Positions 44,955 to 54,540 of a stretch of 64,000 bases of DNA are shown piece after piece. The stretch's first letter is position 1. Each line of letters begins with the position of its first letter. The position numbers and the translations under genes are program-made. Below the pieces are notes generated by a model that saw nothing but the letters and a program-made list of their open reading frames with translations, had not been told where the DNA came from and did no database searches. Source of the stretch: Roseovarius sp. MMSF_3281 (GTDB lineage Bacteria; Pseudomonadota; Alphaproteobacteria; Rhodobacterales; Rhodobacteraceae); assembly GCF_030733685.1 (NCBI RefSeq), contig NZ_JASHIM010000018.1:1-64000 (forward strand), read 5' to 3'.

Positions 44955-44985
44955 AAAAATCGGGCCGGTCAAACTCCGGCCCGAT
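44955..44985 (-). terminator. Rho-independent terminator after acs
   Basis: Read on the minus strand: a perfect 10-bp stem ATCGGGCCGG/CCGGCCCGAT (44959-44968 with 44976-44985), 7-base loop and then TTTT. It lies about 45 bases after the acs stop and ends the liv-acs transcript. Confidence 0.92.
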
Positions 44986-45028
44986 AGAAAGGTTAGACCG
45001 GCCCGGGTGGGCCGCTTCACAGGGAAGG

Positions 45029-46981
45029 TTATTCGTCGCGGTTCATGCGGTTTTCGATCAGCTCATCCACAACGCTGGGGTCGGCCAGCGTCGAGGTATC
45101 GCCAAGACTACCATAGTCGTTCTCGGCGATCTTGCGCAGGATACGGCGCATGATCTTGCCTGAACGAGTCTTGGGCAGGCCGGGGGCCCATTGAATAAGA
45201 TCGGGCGCCGCAATCGGGCCAATCTCTTGGCGAACCCAAGTCCGAAGCTCCTTGCGCAGCTCTTCTGTGGGCTCTTCGCCGGACATCAGTGTGACATAGC
45301 AATAGATGCCTTGCCCTTTGATATCATGAGGATAGCCAACCACCGCGGCCTCGGCCACTTTCGAGTGGGCGACCAATGCGCTTTCCACTTCGGCGGTGCC
45401 CATCCGGTGGCCCGACACGTTGATCACGTCGTCCACACGTCCGGTAATCCAGTAATCGCCATCCTCGTCGCGGCGGCAACCGTCACCCGCGAAATAATAG
45501 CCTTTGTAGTCCGAGAAATAGGTTTTCTCGAACCTCTCATGGTCGCCCCAAACGGTACGCATCTGACCGGGCCAGCTGCCTTTCATGCAAAGCACGCCTT
45601 CGGCCGGGTACTCGTGGATTTCCTCACCGCTGGTCGGCTCAAGCACCACGGGCTGTACGCCAAAGAAGGGTTTCATGGCCGAGCCGGGCTTGGTGGCGTG
45701 GGCGCCGGGCAGGGGAGTCATCATATGGCCGCCGGTCTCGGTCTGCCACCACGTGTCGACGATCGGGCAGTTCCCATTGCCCACAACCTCGTTGTACCAG
45801 TTCCAGGCTTCGGGGTTGATCGGTTCACCCACTGTGCCCAGAACCTTGAGGTCGCTGAGGTCGTATTTGTCAACGAATTCAGTACCCTGCCCCATAAGCG
45901 CACGGATCGCGGTGGGGGCGGTATAAAACTGATTAACCTTGTGTTTTTCGCACACGGCCCAGAACCGGCCAGCATCCGGATAGGTCGGCACACCTTCGAA
46001 CATCAGCGTTGTCGCGCCATTGGCGAGCGGGCCATAGACGATATAGCTGTGGCCGGTGACCCAGCCCACGTCGGCAGTACACCAGAAGATATCGCCTTCG
46101 TGGTAGTCGAAGGTGATTTCATGAGTCATGGATGCCCAAACCAGATAACCACCGGTCGTATGGACCACGCCTTTGGGCTGGCCGGTCGAGCCGGAGGTGT
46201 AAAGGATGAACAGCGGGTCCTCGGCGTTCAGTTCTTCGGGCGGGCAATCGGCATCGACCTTTTCCAGCTCCTCATGCAGCCAGTAGTCATCGTTCGAGCG
46301 CCAAGCGATCTGATCGCCGGTATGCTTGACGACGAGGCATTTCACATCATCCGTGTCATGCAAAAGCGCTTGGTTGACGTTGTCTTTCAGCTTGGTCCGG
46401 CGGCCACCACGCGGGGCGGTGTCGGCGGTGATCACCAGCTTGGCGTCACAGCCATTGATCCGCGCGCCAAGCGCGTCGGGCGAGAAGCCCGCGAAAACGA
46501 TCGAATGGATCGCACCGATGCGGGCACAGGCCAGCATGGCATAGGCCGCTTCCGGGATCATCGGCAGGTAGATCACCACGCGGTCGCCTTTGCCGATCCC
46601 GAGGTTCTTGAAAACATTGGCCATTTTGCAGACGTTTTCATGCAGCTCGTTATAGGTGATGTGCTGCGCTTCATCCGTCGGCTCATCGGGTTCCCAGATG
46701 ATCGCGGTTTGATCGCCGCGCGTGGCAAGGTGCCGGTCGATACAGTTGGCCGCGACGTTCAGAGTGCCGTCTTCAAACCATTTGATGGACACATTACCGA
46801 AGTCGTAGTTGACGTTCTTGACCTTGGTGAAAGGTTTGATCCAGTCGACACGCTTGCCGTGCTCGTTCCAGAAGCCTTCAGGGTCATTGATGGACGCGGC
46901 GTACATTTCTTCGTATTTCGCGGCATCCACATGAGCGTTTGCGGCCATTTCAGAGGAGGGCGGATAAGTTTTGTCAGACAT
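45029..46981 (-). CDS. acs: Acetyl-CoA synthetase
   Basis: A 650-residue AMP-forming acetate:CoA ligase. Visible are the nucleotide loop [27 protein letters not shown], the aspartate in [13 protein letters not shown] and the C-terminal [13 protein letters not shown] with the catalytic Lys that is often acetylated. ATG 46981 (MSDKTYPP) has AAAGG upstream. It is the last gene of the operon with the binding protein and livHMGF, 88 bases after livF, linking import to activation of a short-chain acid. Confidence 0.96.
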   Translation of the reverse strand: MSDKTYPPSSEMAANAHVDAAKYEEMYAASINDPEGFWNEHGKRVDWIKPFTKVKNVNYDFGNVSIKWFEDGTLNVAANCIDRHLATRGDQTAIIWEPDEPTDEAQHITYNELHENVCKMANVFKNLGIGKGDRVVIYLPMIPEAAYAMLACARIGAIHSIVFAGFSPDALGARINGCDAKLVITADTAPRGGRRTKLKDNVNQALLHDTDDVKCLVVKHTGDQIAWRSNDDYWLHEELEKVDADCPPEELNAEDPLFILYTSGSTGQPKGVVHTTGGYLVWASMTHEITFDYHEGDIFWCTADVGWVTGHSYIVYGPLANGATTLMFEGVPTYPDAGRFWAVCEKHKVNQFYTAPTAIRALMGQGTEFVDKYDLSDLKVLGTVGEPINPEAWNWYNEVVGNGNCPIVDTWWQTETGGHMMTPLPGAHATKPGSAMKPFFGVQPVVLEPTSGEEIHEYPAEGVLCMKGSWPGQMRTVWGDHERFEKTYFSDYKGYYFAGDGCRRDEDGDYWITGRVDDVINVSGHRMGTAEVESALVAHSKVAEAAVVGYPHDIKGQGIYCYVTLMSGEEPTEELRKELRTWVRQEIGPIAAPDLIQWAPGLPKTRSGKIMRRILRKIAENDYGSLGDTSTLADPSVVDELIENRMNRDE

Positions 46982-47069
46982 GTCAGACCTTTGGCTTTTT
47001 GAAAATTCGGTCAATGGTTAGGGGCCTGCCCGGTGGGATGCAACCCTAGGTGGGGCAGGTGTTCGCGCG

Positions 47070-47825
47070 TCAGATGGCCAGATACTCGGCCCGAAGCTCT
47101 TCGTTTTCAAGAACTTCCGCCGCCGCTCCATCAAAGACGATTGAGCCGGTGTCGAGGATGACCGCGCGGTCGGCAAGTTCAAGCGCGCGCACCGCGTTCT
47201 GCTCAACCAGAACCGTCGTAATGCCCTGTTCCTTGATGATGCGGAGCGTTTTCTCGATCTCGTCCACAATCACCGGGGCAAGGCCCTCGTAGGGTTCGTC
47301 CAGCAACAAGACCTTGATGTCACGAGCCAAGGCACGGGCGATTGCCAGCATTTGTTGTTCGCCACCCGAAAGGGTCACGCCCTCTTGCCTGCGGCGTTCC
47401 CCGAGACGAGGGAACAACTCGTAAAGGCGGTCGATCGACCAACCGATAGGCGGGGCAATCTGGGCAAGTTGCAGATTTTCTTCCACCGTCAGGCCGGGAA
47501 TGATGCAGCGGTCCTCGGGTACAAGGCCGATCCCGGCGACGGCCGCCTGATGGCTTTTCATATTGTGAAGCGGCTGGTGGTCCAGCCAGATCTCACCATG
47601 GTTGACCTGCGGACTGTCCATCCGTGCGATCGAGCGCAGGGTAGTGGTTTTCCCGGCACCGTTACGCCCCAGAAGGGCAAGGATTTCGCCTTCGTGGACG
47701 TTGAAGCTGATGCCTTGAACGATATAGCTTTCGCCATAGTAGGATTGCATTTCCCACACCGACAGGAAGGCCGGGGCGGTTTCGGCGTAGTTCTTGCCCT
47801 TGGAGAAGTCGGGTTTGACGTTCAT
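47070..47825 (-). CDS. livF: Branched-chain-type ABC transporter ATPase LivF
   Basis: A 251-residue ATPase: Walker A GRNGAGKTT, signature LSGGEQQM, Walker B VLLLDEPYEGLAP and switch His region LVEQNA (the His is Gln-type in this family). The N-terminus has about 20 residues more than most LivF. It pairs with LivG to drive LivH/M. Being beside acs, the true substrate may be a short-chain acid or amide rather than Leu/Ile/Val; this is inferred. Confidence 0.92.
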   Translation of the reverse strand: MNVKPDFSKGKNYAETAPAFLSVWEMQSYYGESYIVQGISFNVHEGEILALLGRNGAGKTTTLRSIARMDSPQVNHGEIWLDHQPLHNMKSHQAAVAGIGLVPEDRCIIPGLTVEENLQLAQIAPPIGWSIDRLYELFPRLGERRRQEGVTLSGGEQQMLAIARALARDIKVLLLDEPYEGLAPVIVDEIEKTLRIIKEQGITTVLVEQNAVRALELADRAVILDTGSIVFDGAAAEVLENEELRAEYLAI

Positions 47826-47840
47826 CTCGTGATCTCCTTT

Positions 47841-48596
47841 TTACGCCGTTTCGCCAAGATAGGCTTCGCGCACCTTCGGGTGGCCCTTGATCTTGTCCGG
47901 CGTATCTTCGACCAGCGGTGTGCCCTGGGCCAGAACGGTGATCCGCTCGGCAAGGCTGAATACCACGTGCATATCGTGTTCGATGATGGCGATGGTGATA
48001 TCACGCTCGTCCTTGATCTGCTTGAGCAGGTCGATCGTGTTGTTGGTATCGGCCCGCGCCATGCCGGCGGTTGGTTCGTCCAGCAGCAGAAGCCGAGGCT
48101 CCTGCGCCAGACACATGCCGATCTCAAGGCGCCGTTTGTCACCGCGGCTCATCGAGGCCGAGTGCATGTGGCGCTTGTCGGCCATGTTCAGGCTTTCAAG
48201 CATGTTTTCCGCCTGATCCACGATCTCTTTCTCGTTCGCGGTATCCTCCACGGCGTGCATGCGGAAGGCGCCGTCGCGTCTGGCGAAGATTGGGATCATC
48301 ATGTTCTCCAGAACGCTCAGATCACCGAAGATTTCCGGTGTCTGGAATACCCGTGAGATTCCCATCTGGTTGATCTCATAGGGTTTGCGGCCCAGAACGC
48401 TTTGCCCGTCGAACATGACGCTGCCCGTATCGGGGATCAGCTTACCAACCAGACAGTTGAGCAGGGTGGATTTGCCCGCCCCGTTGGGGCCGATGATCGC
48501 GTGGCATGAGTTTTCTGCCACGCTGAGGTTGACGTCGCCCAGGGCCTGAAGGCCACCGAAGCGTTTGTTGACGTCCTTGACTTCAAGAATGCCCAT
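47841..48596 (-). CDS. livG: Branched-chain-type ABC transporter ATPase LivG
   Basis: A 251-residue ATPase with Walker A GPNGAGKST, signature MSRGDKRRLE (a variant of LSGGQ seen in some LivG-type proteins), Walker B LLLDEPTAGMA and the switch His in IEHDMHVV. The unusual signature SRGDKR is typical of the urea/short-chain amide-type branch. It starts at ATG 48596, 12 bases after livM, and ends 15 bases before livF. Confidence 0.92.
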   Translation of the reverse strand: MGILEVKDVNKRFGGLQALGDVNLSVAENSCHAIIGPNGAGKSTLLNCLVGKLIPDTGSVMFDGQSVLGRKPYEINQMGISRVFQTPEIFGDLSVLENMMIPIFARRDGAFRMHAVEDTANEKEIVDQAENMLESLNMADKRHMHSASMSRGDKRRLEIGMCLAQEPRLLLLDEPTAGMARADTNNTIDLLKQIKDERDITIAIIEHDMHVVFSLAERITVLAQGTPLVEDTPDKIKGHPKVREAYLGETA

Positions 48597-48608
48597 CGTT
48601 GGCCCTCC

Positions 48609-49811
48609 TTATTCTGCGGGTTCGGTGCTGGTGGATTTTTCGGACTTGTCGTCGGCTTTCTTGCGTCCGAAGAGGCGCGAAATCCGTTGACCGGCCTCGA
48701 CCAGACCACCGGGCAGGAAAATGACAACCAGCATGAACATCAGGCCCAGCGTAAGGTGCCACCCCTTGCCGATGAAGGGGTAAATCAAGGTTACGATCAG
48801 GTCCTCAAGGCCATCGGGCAGGAAGGCGAACCAGCCATGCAGGATGTCCGAGTTGATCTTGGACAGGATGTTTTCCATGTATTTGATCAGACCTGCACCA
48901 AGGACCGGACCGATCAGGGTGCCGACACCGCCGAGAATGGTCATCAACACCACCTCACCCGAGGCGGTCCAGAACATGCGCTCGGCACCGGCAAGAGGGT
49001 CCATGGCGGCCATCAGGCCACCGGCCAGACCGGCATACATGCCCGAGATCACAAAGGCCGCCAAAGTATAGGGTCGTGCGTTCAGGCCAGTATAGTAGAG
49101 GCGTTGTTGGTTCGATTTGATTGCCCGCAACATCATGCCGAATGGCGAACGGAAGATGCGGATCGACAGGTAGAACGATAGCAGCATGATGATGGCGCAA
49201 AAGTAATAACCGTTCGAGAAAGTGAACGCCCAATCGCCGATCTCAAGTTGCGAACTTCCGCGCATTTCCATGCCGAAAAAGCCCGGAACCGGGATGTTGT
49301 CGCCTGTGGCCGCGCCATCAAGAACCCGCGGGTCATCAAGCGCCAGTTGCAAGCCGGTTTCGCCACCTGTAATCGGCGTCAGAACCGAGTAGGCCAAGGC
49401 ATAGGTCATCTGTGCAAAGGCCAATGTCAGGATCGAGAAGTAGATGCCCGAGCGGCGCAGCGAAACATAGCCAATCACCAAGGCGAACAGACCTGCGGTG
49501 ATCACCGACAAGATGATCGCCGGTACCACGTTCATGCTAAGCAGTTTGAACATCCAGACGGCAGCGTATGAACCTACCCCAAGGAAGGCAGCATGTCCGA
49601 AGCTGAGGTATCCGGTCAGGCCGAAAAGAATGTTGAAGCCGATGGCGAATATCCCGAAAATCACGAACCGTTGCATAAGGTCGGGGTAGCCGGCATTGAA
49701 TTGAGCCATGGCAGACCCGACGGGGAAGGGATTCAGGATAAACGGAGCGAACAACGCTAGCGCCGCCACGAGGATCAAAAGCGAGGTGTCTTTCTTGTTG
49801 AGGCCTAGCAT
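48609..49811 (-). CDS. livM: Branched-chain-type ABC transporter permease LivM
   Basis: A 400-residue inner-membrane permease with eight or more predicted helices, the family motif [16 protein letters not shown] and the coupling loop [19 protein letters not shown] short charged C-terminal tail ([14 protein letters not shown]) is cytoplasmic. It pairs with LivH and starts 3 bases after the livH stop. Confidence 0.92.
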   Translation of the reverse strand: MLGLNKKDTSLLILVAALALFAPFILNPFPVGSAMAQFNAGYPDLMQRFVIFGIFAIGFNILFGLTGYLSFGHAAFLGVGSYAAVWMFKLLSMNVVPAIILSVITAGLFALVIGYVSLRRSGIYFSILTLAFAQMTYALAYSVLTPITGGETGLQLALDDPRVLDGAATGDNIPVPGFFGMEMRGSSQLEIGDWAFTFSNGYYFCAIIMLLSFYLSIRIFRSPFGMMLRAIKSNQQRLYYTGLNARPYTLAAFVISGMYAGLAGGLMAAMDPLAGAERMFWTASGEVVLMTILGGVGTLIGPVLGAGLIKYMENILSKINSDILHGWFAFLPDGLEDLIVTLIYPFIGKGWHLTLGLMFMLVVIFLPGGLVEAGQRISRLFGRKKADDKSEKSTSTEPAE

Positions 49812-49814
49812 GGA

Positions 49815-50849
49815 TCAGTCCTCCATCACGCCTTTGCGACCCATGAGGCCACGCGGACGTGTCAGCAGAATAAGAATGGCGACCAGATAGATAATGATCT
49901 GGTTAATACCGGGAATCAGGTCGATGATCTCTTTCATCGAGGCGAAGCTTTCGAGGATACCCAGAAGGAAACCGGCAAGCACCGCGCCCGGCAAAGAGCC
50001 CATGCCACCCACGACGACGACCACGAAGCTGAGCACGAGGAAATCCATGCCCATGTGGTAGTTTGGCGAGTTGATCGGCGCATACATCACCCCGGCAAGC
50101 CCTGCCACGGCGGCGGCGATGCCGAACATGATGGTAAAGCGTTTGTCGATGTTGATTCCCAGAAGGCCCACTGTATCGCGATCTGCCATACCGGCCCGGA
50201 CGACCATCCCGAATGTTGTGAATTGCAGGAAAGCGAATACCGCACCGATGATGAGGGCCGCGAAGGCAAAGTAGACCAGACGCCAGTATGGATAGATGAT
50301 CTGGTTGGCCTCCATCCCCAGCATCGCACCAAAGTCGAATGAGCCGGTGAAGGCTTCTGGCGCGGGTGTCGGGATCGGGTTGGCCCCATAGAAATACTTG
50401 ATGATCTCTTGCAGTACGATGGCAAGGCCGAAGGTTACAAGGATCTGGTCGGCATGTGGGCGGTTATAGAAATGCTTGATAAGCCCGCGCTCCATGACCA
50501 CGCCGATCAGGATCATGACCGGAATCGCGAAGAGGATGGCCAGCGGGACAGCCCAGTCGATGATTGTTTCGCCGGTTTGCTGGCCAAAAAGGTCGTATAC
50601 GTAAGGAACATCCACTTTCAATGGATTGCCCAGAAAGTCGGTCCGTGATTCATCAACGACCTCATGGCTGAGGGTGATGATCCGAGAGAGGGTCACGGCA
50701 CAGAATGCACCGATCATGAACAACGCCCCGTGGGCAAAATTCACAACCCCGAGCGTGCCGAAGATAAGAGTAAGGCCTAGCGCAATGAGGGCGTAGGCAG
50801 AGCCCTTGTCGAGCCCGTTTAGAACTTGGAGGATGATTGCGTCCATCAT
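49815..50849 (-). CDS. livH: Branched-chain-type ABC transporter permease LivH
   Basis: A 344-residue permease with the LivH opening LNGLDKGSAYALIALGLTLI and the motif GVVNFAHGALFMIGAF. A long periplasmic insertion at about residues 60-90 (VVDESRTDFLGNPLKVDVPY) is larger than in E. coli LivH. It pairs with LivM. It lies 98 bases after the binding-protein gene, a gap that contains a perfect hairpin. Confidence 0.92.
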   Translation of the reverse strand: MMDAIILQVLNGLDKGSAYALIALGLTLIFGTLGVVNFAHGALFMIGAFCAVTLSRIITLSHEVVDESRTDFLGNPLKVDVPYVYDLFGQQTGETIIDWAVPLAILFAIPVMILIGVVMERGLIKHFYNRPHADQILVTFGLAIVLQEIIKYFYGANPIPTPAPEAFTGSFDFGAMLGMEANQIIYPYWRLVYFAFAALIIGAVFAFLQFTTFGMVVRAGMADRDTVGLLGINIDKRFTIMFGIAAAVAGLAGVMYAPINSPNYHMGMDFLVLSFVVVVVGGMGSLPGAVLAGFLLGILESFASMKEIIDLIPGINQIIIYLVAILILLTRPRGLMGRKGVMED

Positions 50850-50909
50850 TCCACCCTTCGCGATTCAGTGTGATTGAGGCGTGATCACCATGCCGGGATC
50901 AGGCGTGTT

Positions 50910-50936
50910 CGGTCGCGCACGTATTGTGCGCGACCG
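50910..50936 (-). promoter_or_regulatory. Intercistronic hairpin between the binding-protein gene and livH
   Basis: A perfect 11-bp stem (50910-50920 with 50926-50936, loop of 5) without a T-run. As in other ABC operons it probably stabilises the upstream message so that binding protein is made in excess. The same arrangement is seen in the peptide operon at 9736-9764. Confidence 0.55.
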
Positions 50937-50947
50937 GGACGGCGATT

Positions 50948-52294
50948 TTATGCGCCGTCGTTGCACGATCCTAGTGCGCCACCCTGGAATTGCGGGTGAT
51001 CCGGGGCGTAGGTGACTTGCTCGGCAGGGGTCACTTCCACGATCTCCAGAAGGTCGAATTCGCTGGTCGGGTTTTCTTTACCCTTCACGACGAGAACGTC
51101 CTTGAAGCACTGGTGATCGTCGCCGCGGTACAGCGTCTTGCCATTACCCAAGCCGTCGAACTCGAAGTCTTCAAGCGCTTCGACGACTGCGCAGGGCTGG
51201 AAGCTGCCGGCGCGTTCACAGGCATCCGCATAGAGCAGGGTTTGCACATAGGTGGTGTGCGCGGCCTGGCTCGGCGGGAAGCCGTATTTTTCGCCGAAGG
51301 ATTTGACGAATGCTTTCGAGCCTTCGTCGGTCAGCGACCAGTGCCAGTTGGTGGAGCCGAAGATGCCCTTCACATTGGCGCCCGCGCCGCGTGCCATCAG
51401 GCGCGAATAAAGCGGAACGATGATCTGGAAGTCCTTGCCGTTCACCTGCTTGTCGCGCAGGCCGAACTGAACCGCGTTGGTCAGCGAGTTCACCATGTTG
51501 CCGCCGTAGTGGTTCAGAACCAGCGTGTCGGCACCCGATTGCAGAACCGGTGCGATGTAGGACGAGAAGTCGGTCTGCGTCAGCGGCGTTTTCACGGCGG
51601 CGACGGTTTCCCAACCCATGGCTTCGGTCGAAGAGCGCACGGCTTCCTCGGTGGTGTAGCCCCAGTTGTAGTCGGCGGTCAGGTGATATGCCTTGCGGTC
51701 ATCGCCGTAGGCGTTCTTCAGAACCGGCGCCAGAGCGGCGCCCGACATGTACGAGTTGAAGAAGTGGCGGAACCCGTTGGCCCGCTTGTCTTTACCCGTG
51801 GTGTCGTTCGAGTGGGTCAGACCCGCCATGAAGATAACACCGGCCTCTTGGCAAAGCGCCTGCACGGCCACGGCCACGCCCGAGGACGAGCCGCCGGTGA
51901 TCATCACTGCGCCGTCTTTTTCGATCATCGACTTGGCCGAGGCGCGTGCGGCGTCCGATTTGGTCTGTGTGTCGCCGGTGACGTATTCGACTTTCTTGCC
52001 CAGAATGCCGTTCCCTTGCAGCGCTTTCGAGCTGAAGGTGTTCATCATGCCGCCGTCGCCACCACCGTTCAGATGCTCGACCGCCAGCTCATAGGCGCGC
52101 AGTTCGTCCGCGCCCTCGTCGGCGTAGGGGCCGGTTTGCGGCACGTTGAAGCCAAGCGTGACCGTGCTGCCGGTGGGCTCGTTGGTGTAAGCCGCGGCGC
52201 TCGAGGCGGTGAAGATCGTCGGAAGCGCGACGCCGGCACCAGCAACAGCGCTGGTTTTCAGCAGACCACGACGAGTCAGGTTCGAATTGGACAT
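50948..52294 (-). CDS. LivJ/urea-type ABC transporter substrate-binding protein
   Basis: A 448-residue periplasmic binding protein of the branched-chain/amide type. The N-terminus has a Tat-type signal (NLTRRGLLKTSAVAGAG) followed by an Ala-rich cleavage region. Landmarks: GFNVPQTGPYADEG, ITGGSSSGVAVAVQ and the C-terminal EVTPAEQVTYAPDHP. GGGAGGA precedes ATG 52294; a longer frame to 52357 is unlikely. It starts the operon that runs through livHMGF to acs. The likely ligand is a short-chain acid or derivative, from context only. Confidence 0.9.
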   Translation of the reverse strand: MSNSNLTRRGLLKTSAVAGAGVALPTIFTASSAAAYTNEPTGSTVTLGFNVPQTGPYADEGADELRAYELAVEHLNGGGDGGMMNTFSSKALQGNGILGKKVEYVTGDTQTKSDAARASAKSMIEKDGAVMITGGSSSGVAVAVQALCQEAGVIFMAGLTHSNDTTGKDKRANGFRHFFNSYMSGAALAPVLKNAYGDDRKAYHLTADYNWGYTTEEAVRSSTEAMGWETVAAVKTPLTQTDFSSYIAPVLQSGADTLVLNHYGGNMVNSLTNAVQFGLRDKQVNGKDFQIIVPLYSRLMARGAGANVKGIFGSTNWHWSLTDEGSKAFVKSFGEKYGFPPSQAAHTTYVQTLLYADACERAGSFQPCAVVEALEDFEFDGLGNGKTLYRGDDHQCFKDVLVVKGKENPTSEFDLLEIVEVTPAEQVTYAPDHPQFQGGALGSCNDGA

Positions 52295-52421
52295 TGATAT
52301 CCTCCCGTTGAAAAATTCGATCGGGGAGGGCCTCCTCTGCGCCTCCCCAAACGGCACAAGTGTGCAAAGGGATTATCGCAAGGAGTAAGAAAATTACGCA
52401 ACATCTGCTTCTGCGGGCACG

Positions 52422-52439
52422 ATTTTTTTGTAAAAAAAT
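52422..52439. promoter_or_regulatory. A-tract inverted repeat in the divergent liv-regulator region
   Basis: ATTTTTTT (52422-52429) and AAAAAAAT (52432-52439) form a perfect 8-bp dyad with a 2-base centre. It lies midway between the liv-acs operon and the XRE regulator gene, so it may be an operator or a bend/promoter element. It could also be a weak terminator-like structure. Confidence 0.4.
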
Positions 52440-52516
52440 AGACAGAATGACTTTTCGAGTTGTAAATTACTACGCATTCCGCCACAGAAGCCTATTGAAT
52501 CTTTAGGGTTTTCGTA

Positions 52517-53827
52517 ATGTCGACCAGCTCCATTATCGGAACGCGCATCCGCGAGAAACGCATGGCGCTGGGCATGCGACAAACAGAGTTGGCAAGTGCG
52601 GCGGAAATATCCCCTTCGTATCTGAACCTTATCGAACATAACCGTCGCAGAATCGGCGGGCGGACGCTTTTGAAGCTGGCCGCGGCCTTGGAGGTCGAGC
52701 CGACGTTGCTTTCAGAAGGGGCTGAGGCCACACTCCTGTTGGCCTTGAAAGGGGCTGCCGGATCGCGCAAGGAATTGAAGGCGGAAACCGACCGGCTGGA
52801 AGAATTCGCCGGGCGTTTTCCGGGATGGGCGCAGTTGGTGGCCGCGCTTCATCAACGTGTCGAGACCTTGGAAAGAAGTCTTCAAAACCTGACCGATAGG
52901 ATGGCGCATGACCCGCATTTGGCCGCGTCGCTGCACGAGGTTATCTCAACGGTCACAGCGATCCGGTCCGCGGCTTCCATTCTGGCTGATACGCAAGAGA
53001 TCGAGCCCGAGTGGCAAAACCGGTTTCACAGGAACATAGGCGAAGACAGCCGGAGATTGGCCGAAGGGGCACAAGCCCTTGTACGATACCTTGAAGCCGG
53101 TCCCGATAGCGACGCTGAAGTCCTGTCACCACAGGATGAGGTCCAAGCCGTTTTGGCCGAAACCTCCTATTACCTTGAACCTATTGAAACGGCCGGTGAA
53201 CCGAAGGCGGCCGTGGATGGCACCTTGGAAAAGCTGTCGGCCAAGCTTGAGAGTGACGCATCCCGGGGTATGCTTCGTGAGTACCTAGATGGGTATGCCG
53301 ACGACGTCGCGCGTGTCCCGTTGAATGACTTGCGCGGTGCGATTTCGACATTGGGGATTGAGCCGGATGCCTTGGCGCAACGGTTCGGGGTTCAATTGCC
53401 ATTGATCTTTCGGCGGCTTGCGTCGCTGCCCGAAGATGAAGTTGGTCCGGTTGGATTAATCGTCTGCGATAGCTCGGGGACGCTGCTTCAACGCAAGGAG
53501 GTTGCCGGTTTCGGGGCACCCCGTGTTGCAGGAGCTTGTCCGCTATGGCCGATTTTTCAGGCATTGCGGCAACCTTCCGCGCCGTTGCGTGTTCATCTGC
53601 GCCAAAGCGGACGTGAGAATGTAACGCTTCTGGCCATGGCCGCAGCCGAACCTGTTACGCAGGCAACGTTTGACCAACCGGCCTTGATAAACGGGTACAT
53701 GCTGTTGCTACCGGTACGCGAAGATGCCAGCGTGCCGACGGTTGATGTTGGTATTTCCTGCCGGATCTGTCCGCGTAACGCCTGTGCCGCGCGGCGAGAA
53801 CCTTCAATAATGTCAGAGGTTTTTTGA
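52517..53827 (+). CDS. XRE-family regulator, ScfR/RamB-like (short-chain acyl regulator)
   Basis: A 436-residue regulator. An N-terminal HTH (about residues 8-63, RMALGMRQTELASAAEISPSY) is followed by a middle helical region and a C-terminal domain with the closing cysteine motif ISCRICPRNACAARREPS. This combination is that of ScfR/RamB-type regulators that control acetate and propionate use in response to acyl-CoA. It is divergent from the liv-acs operon, fitting a role as its regulator. ATG 52517 with AGGG 9 bases upstream. Confidence 0.82.
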   Translation: MSTSSIIGTRIREKRMALGMRQTELASAAEISPSYLNLIEHNRRRIGGRTLLKLAAALEVEPTLLSEGAEATLLLALKGAAGSRKELKAETDRLEEFAGRFPGWAQLVAALHQRVETLERSLQNLTDRMAHDPHLAASLHEVISTVTAIRSAASILADTQEIEPEWQNRFHRNIGEDSRRLAEGAQALVRYLEAGPDSDAEVLSPQDEVQAVLAETSYYLEPIETAGEPKAAVDGTLEKLSAKLESDASRGMLREYLDGYADDVARVPLNDLRGAISTLGIEPDALAQRFGVQLPLIFRRLASLPEDEVGPVGLIVCDSSGTLLQRKEVAGFGAPRVAGACPLWPIFQALRQPSAPLRVHLRQSGRENVTLLAMAAAEPVTQATFDQPALINGYMLLLPVREDASVPTVDVGISCRICPRNACAARREPSIMSEVF

Positions 53828-53897
53828 CTTGTGAGGCGAGTTTCACGATAAACGATTATACGCAACGCGCGATGACGCCGGAGGGGAGGCCGGTGCC

Positions 53898-54272
53898 ATG
53901 AACAAAAAAGTGCTTTTGATCGAAGATGAGCCGAATATCATTGAGGCGGTCAGCTTTATCTTGATGCGCGACGGATGGGAGGTGAAAACCCATTCGAACG
54001 GGCACGATGCCATGGATGCGGTGCGCAGGCGCGAGGCGGATATCGTCATTCTGGATGTCATGCTTCCGGGGCGCAGTGGATTCGACATCCTGAAAGACAT
54101 TCGTTCAGATCCTGCACTGGGGGACACGCCCGTCCTGATGCTGACGGCCCGAGGGCAGGACAAGGACCGCGAGATGGCCGAAAGGGTCGGTGCGAACCGA
54201 TTTATGACAAAACCGTTTTCCAACGCTGATGTTTTGGATGCTGTAAGGGCATTGGTGGCTGAACATGAGTGA
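53898..54272 (+). CDS. Single-domain response regulator (CheY-like receiver)
   Basis: A 124-residue receiver domain without any output domain. The acidic pair (Glu9, Asp10), the phospho-acceptor Asp53 (ILDVMLPG) and Lys105 (MTKPF) are intact, so phosphorylation is expected. It lies 70 bases after the XRE gene and overlaps the next gene by 8 bases, in one unit with the SLC5-type histidine kinase, which is its likely partner. With no DNA-binding domain it must act through another protein. Confidence 0.9.
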   Translation: MNKKVLLIEDEPNIIEAVSFILMRDGWEVKTHSNGHDAMDAVRRREADIVILDVMLPGRSGFDILKDIRSDPALGDTPVLMLTARGQDKDREMAERVGANRFMTKPFSNADVLDAVRALVAEHE

Positions 54273-54540
54273 AGACGGCCGCATACCGGTTTTCGTCGAG
54301 CGTAAAACCTACCGCCGTCGTCGCATGGCCGATGCTGCGCGCATGCTTCCAATGCTTGGGGCTATGCTGTTTTGTTTGCCGCTGCTTTGGGCCATCGACG
54401 AAGAGCCCCGAACAGCATTGACGATGTTCTATCTTTTTCTGGTCTGGGTCGGGCTTTGCGTCGTCTCTGCTGTCATATCGGCCCATTTGCCGACTGAAGC
54501 CGACAATTCACAAACCGAAGACCAGACCGAGGGCCCTTGA
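54265..54540 (+). CDS. Small two-helix membrane protein beside an SLC5-type kinase
   Basis: A 91-residue protein: basic N-terminus (ERKTYRRRRMADAAR), two hydrophobic helices (about 29-43 MLPMLGAMLFCLPLLWAI and 53-72 MFYLFLVWVGLCVVSAVIS) and an acidic tail. It resembles in plan the small partners (YjcH/DUF485 type) of acetate symporters. It overlaps the receiver gene and ends directly before the kinase start (TGAATG). A role as subunit of the sensor/transporter is inferred. Confidence 0.7.
   Translation: MSEDGRIPVFVERKTYRRRRMADAARMLPMLGAMLFCLPLLWAIDEEPRTALTMFYLFLVWVGLCVVSAVISAHLPTEADNSQTEDQTEGP

Noticed and set aside
47025..47059. Terminator between livF and acs
   Set aside because: A 7-bp dyad (47025-47031 with 47053-47059) has a 21-base loop and no T-run; a terminator here would also cut acs off from its apparent operon.
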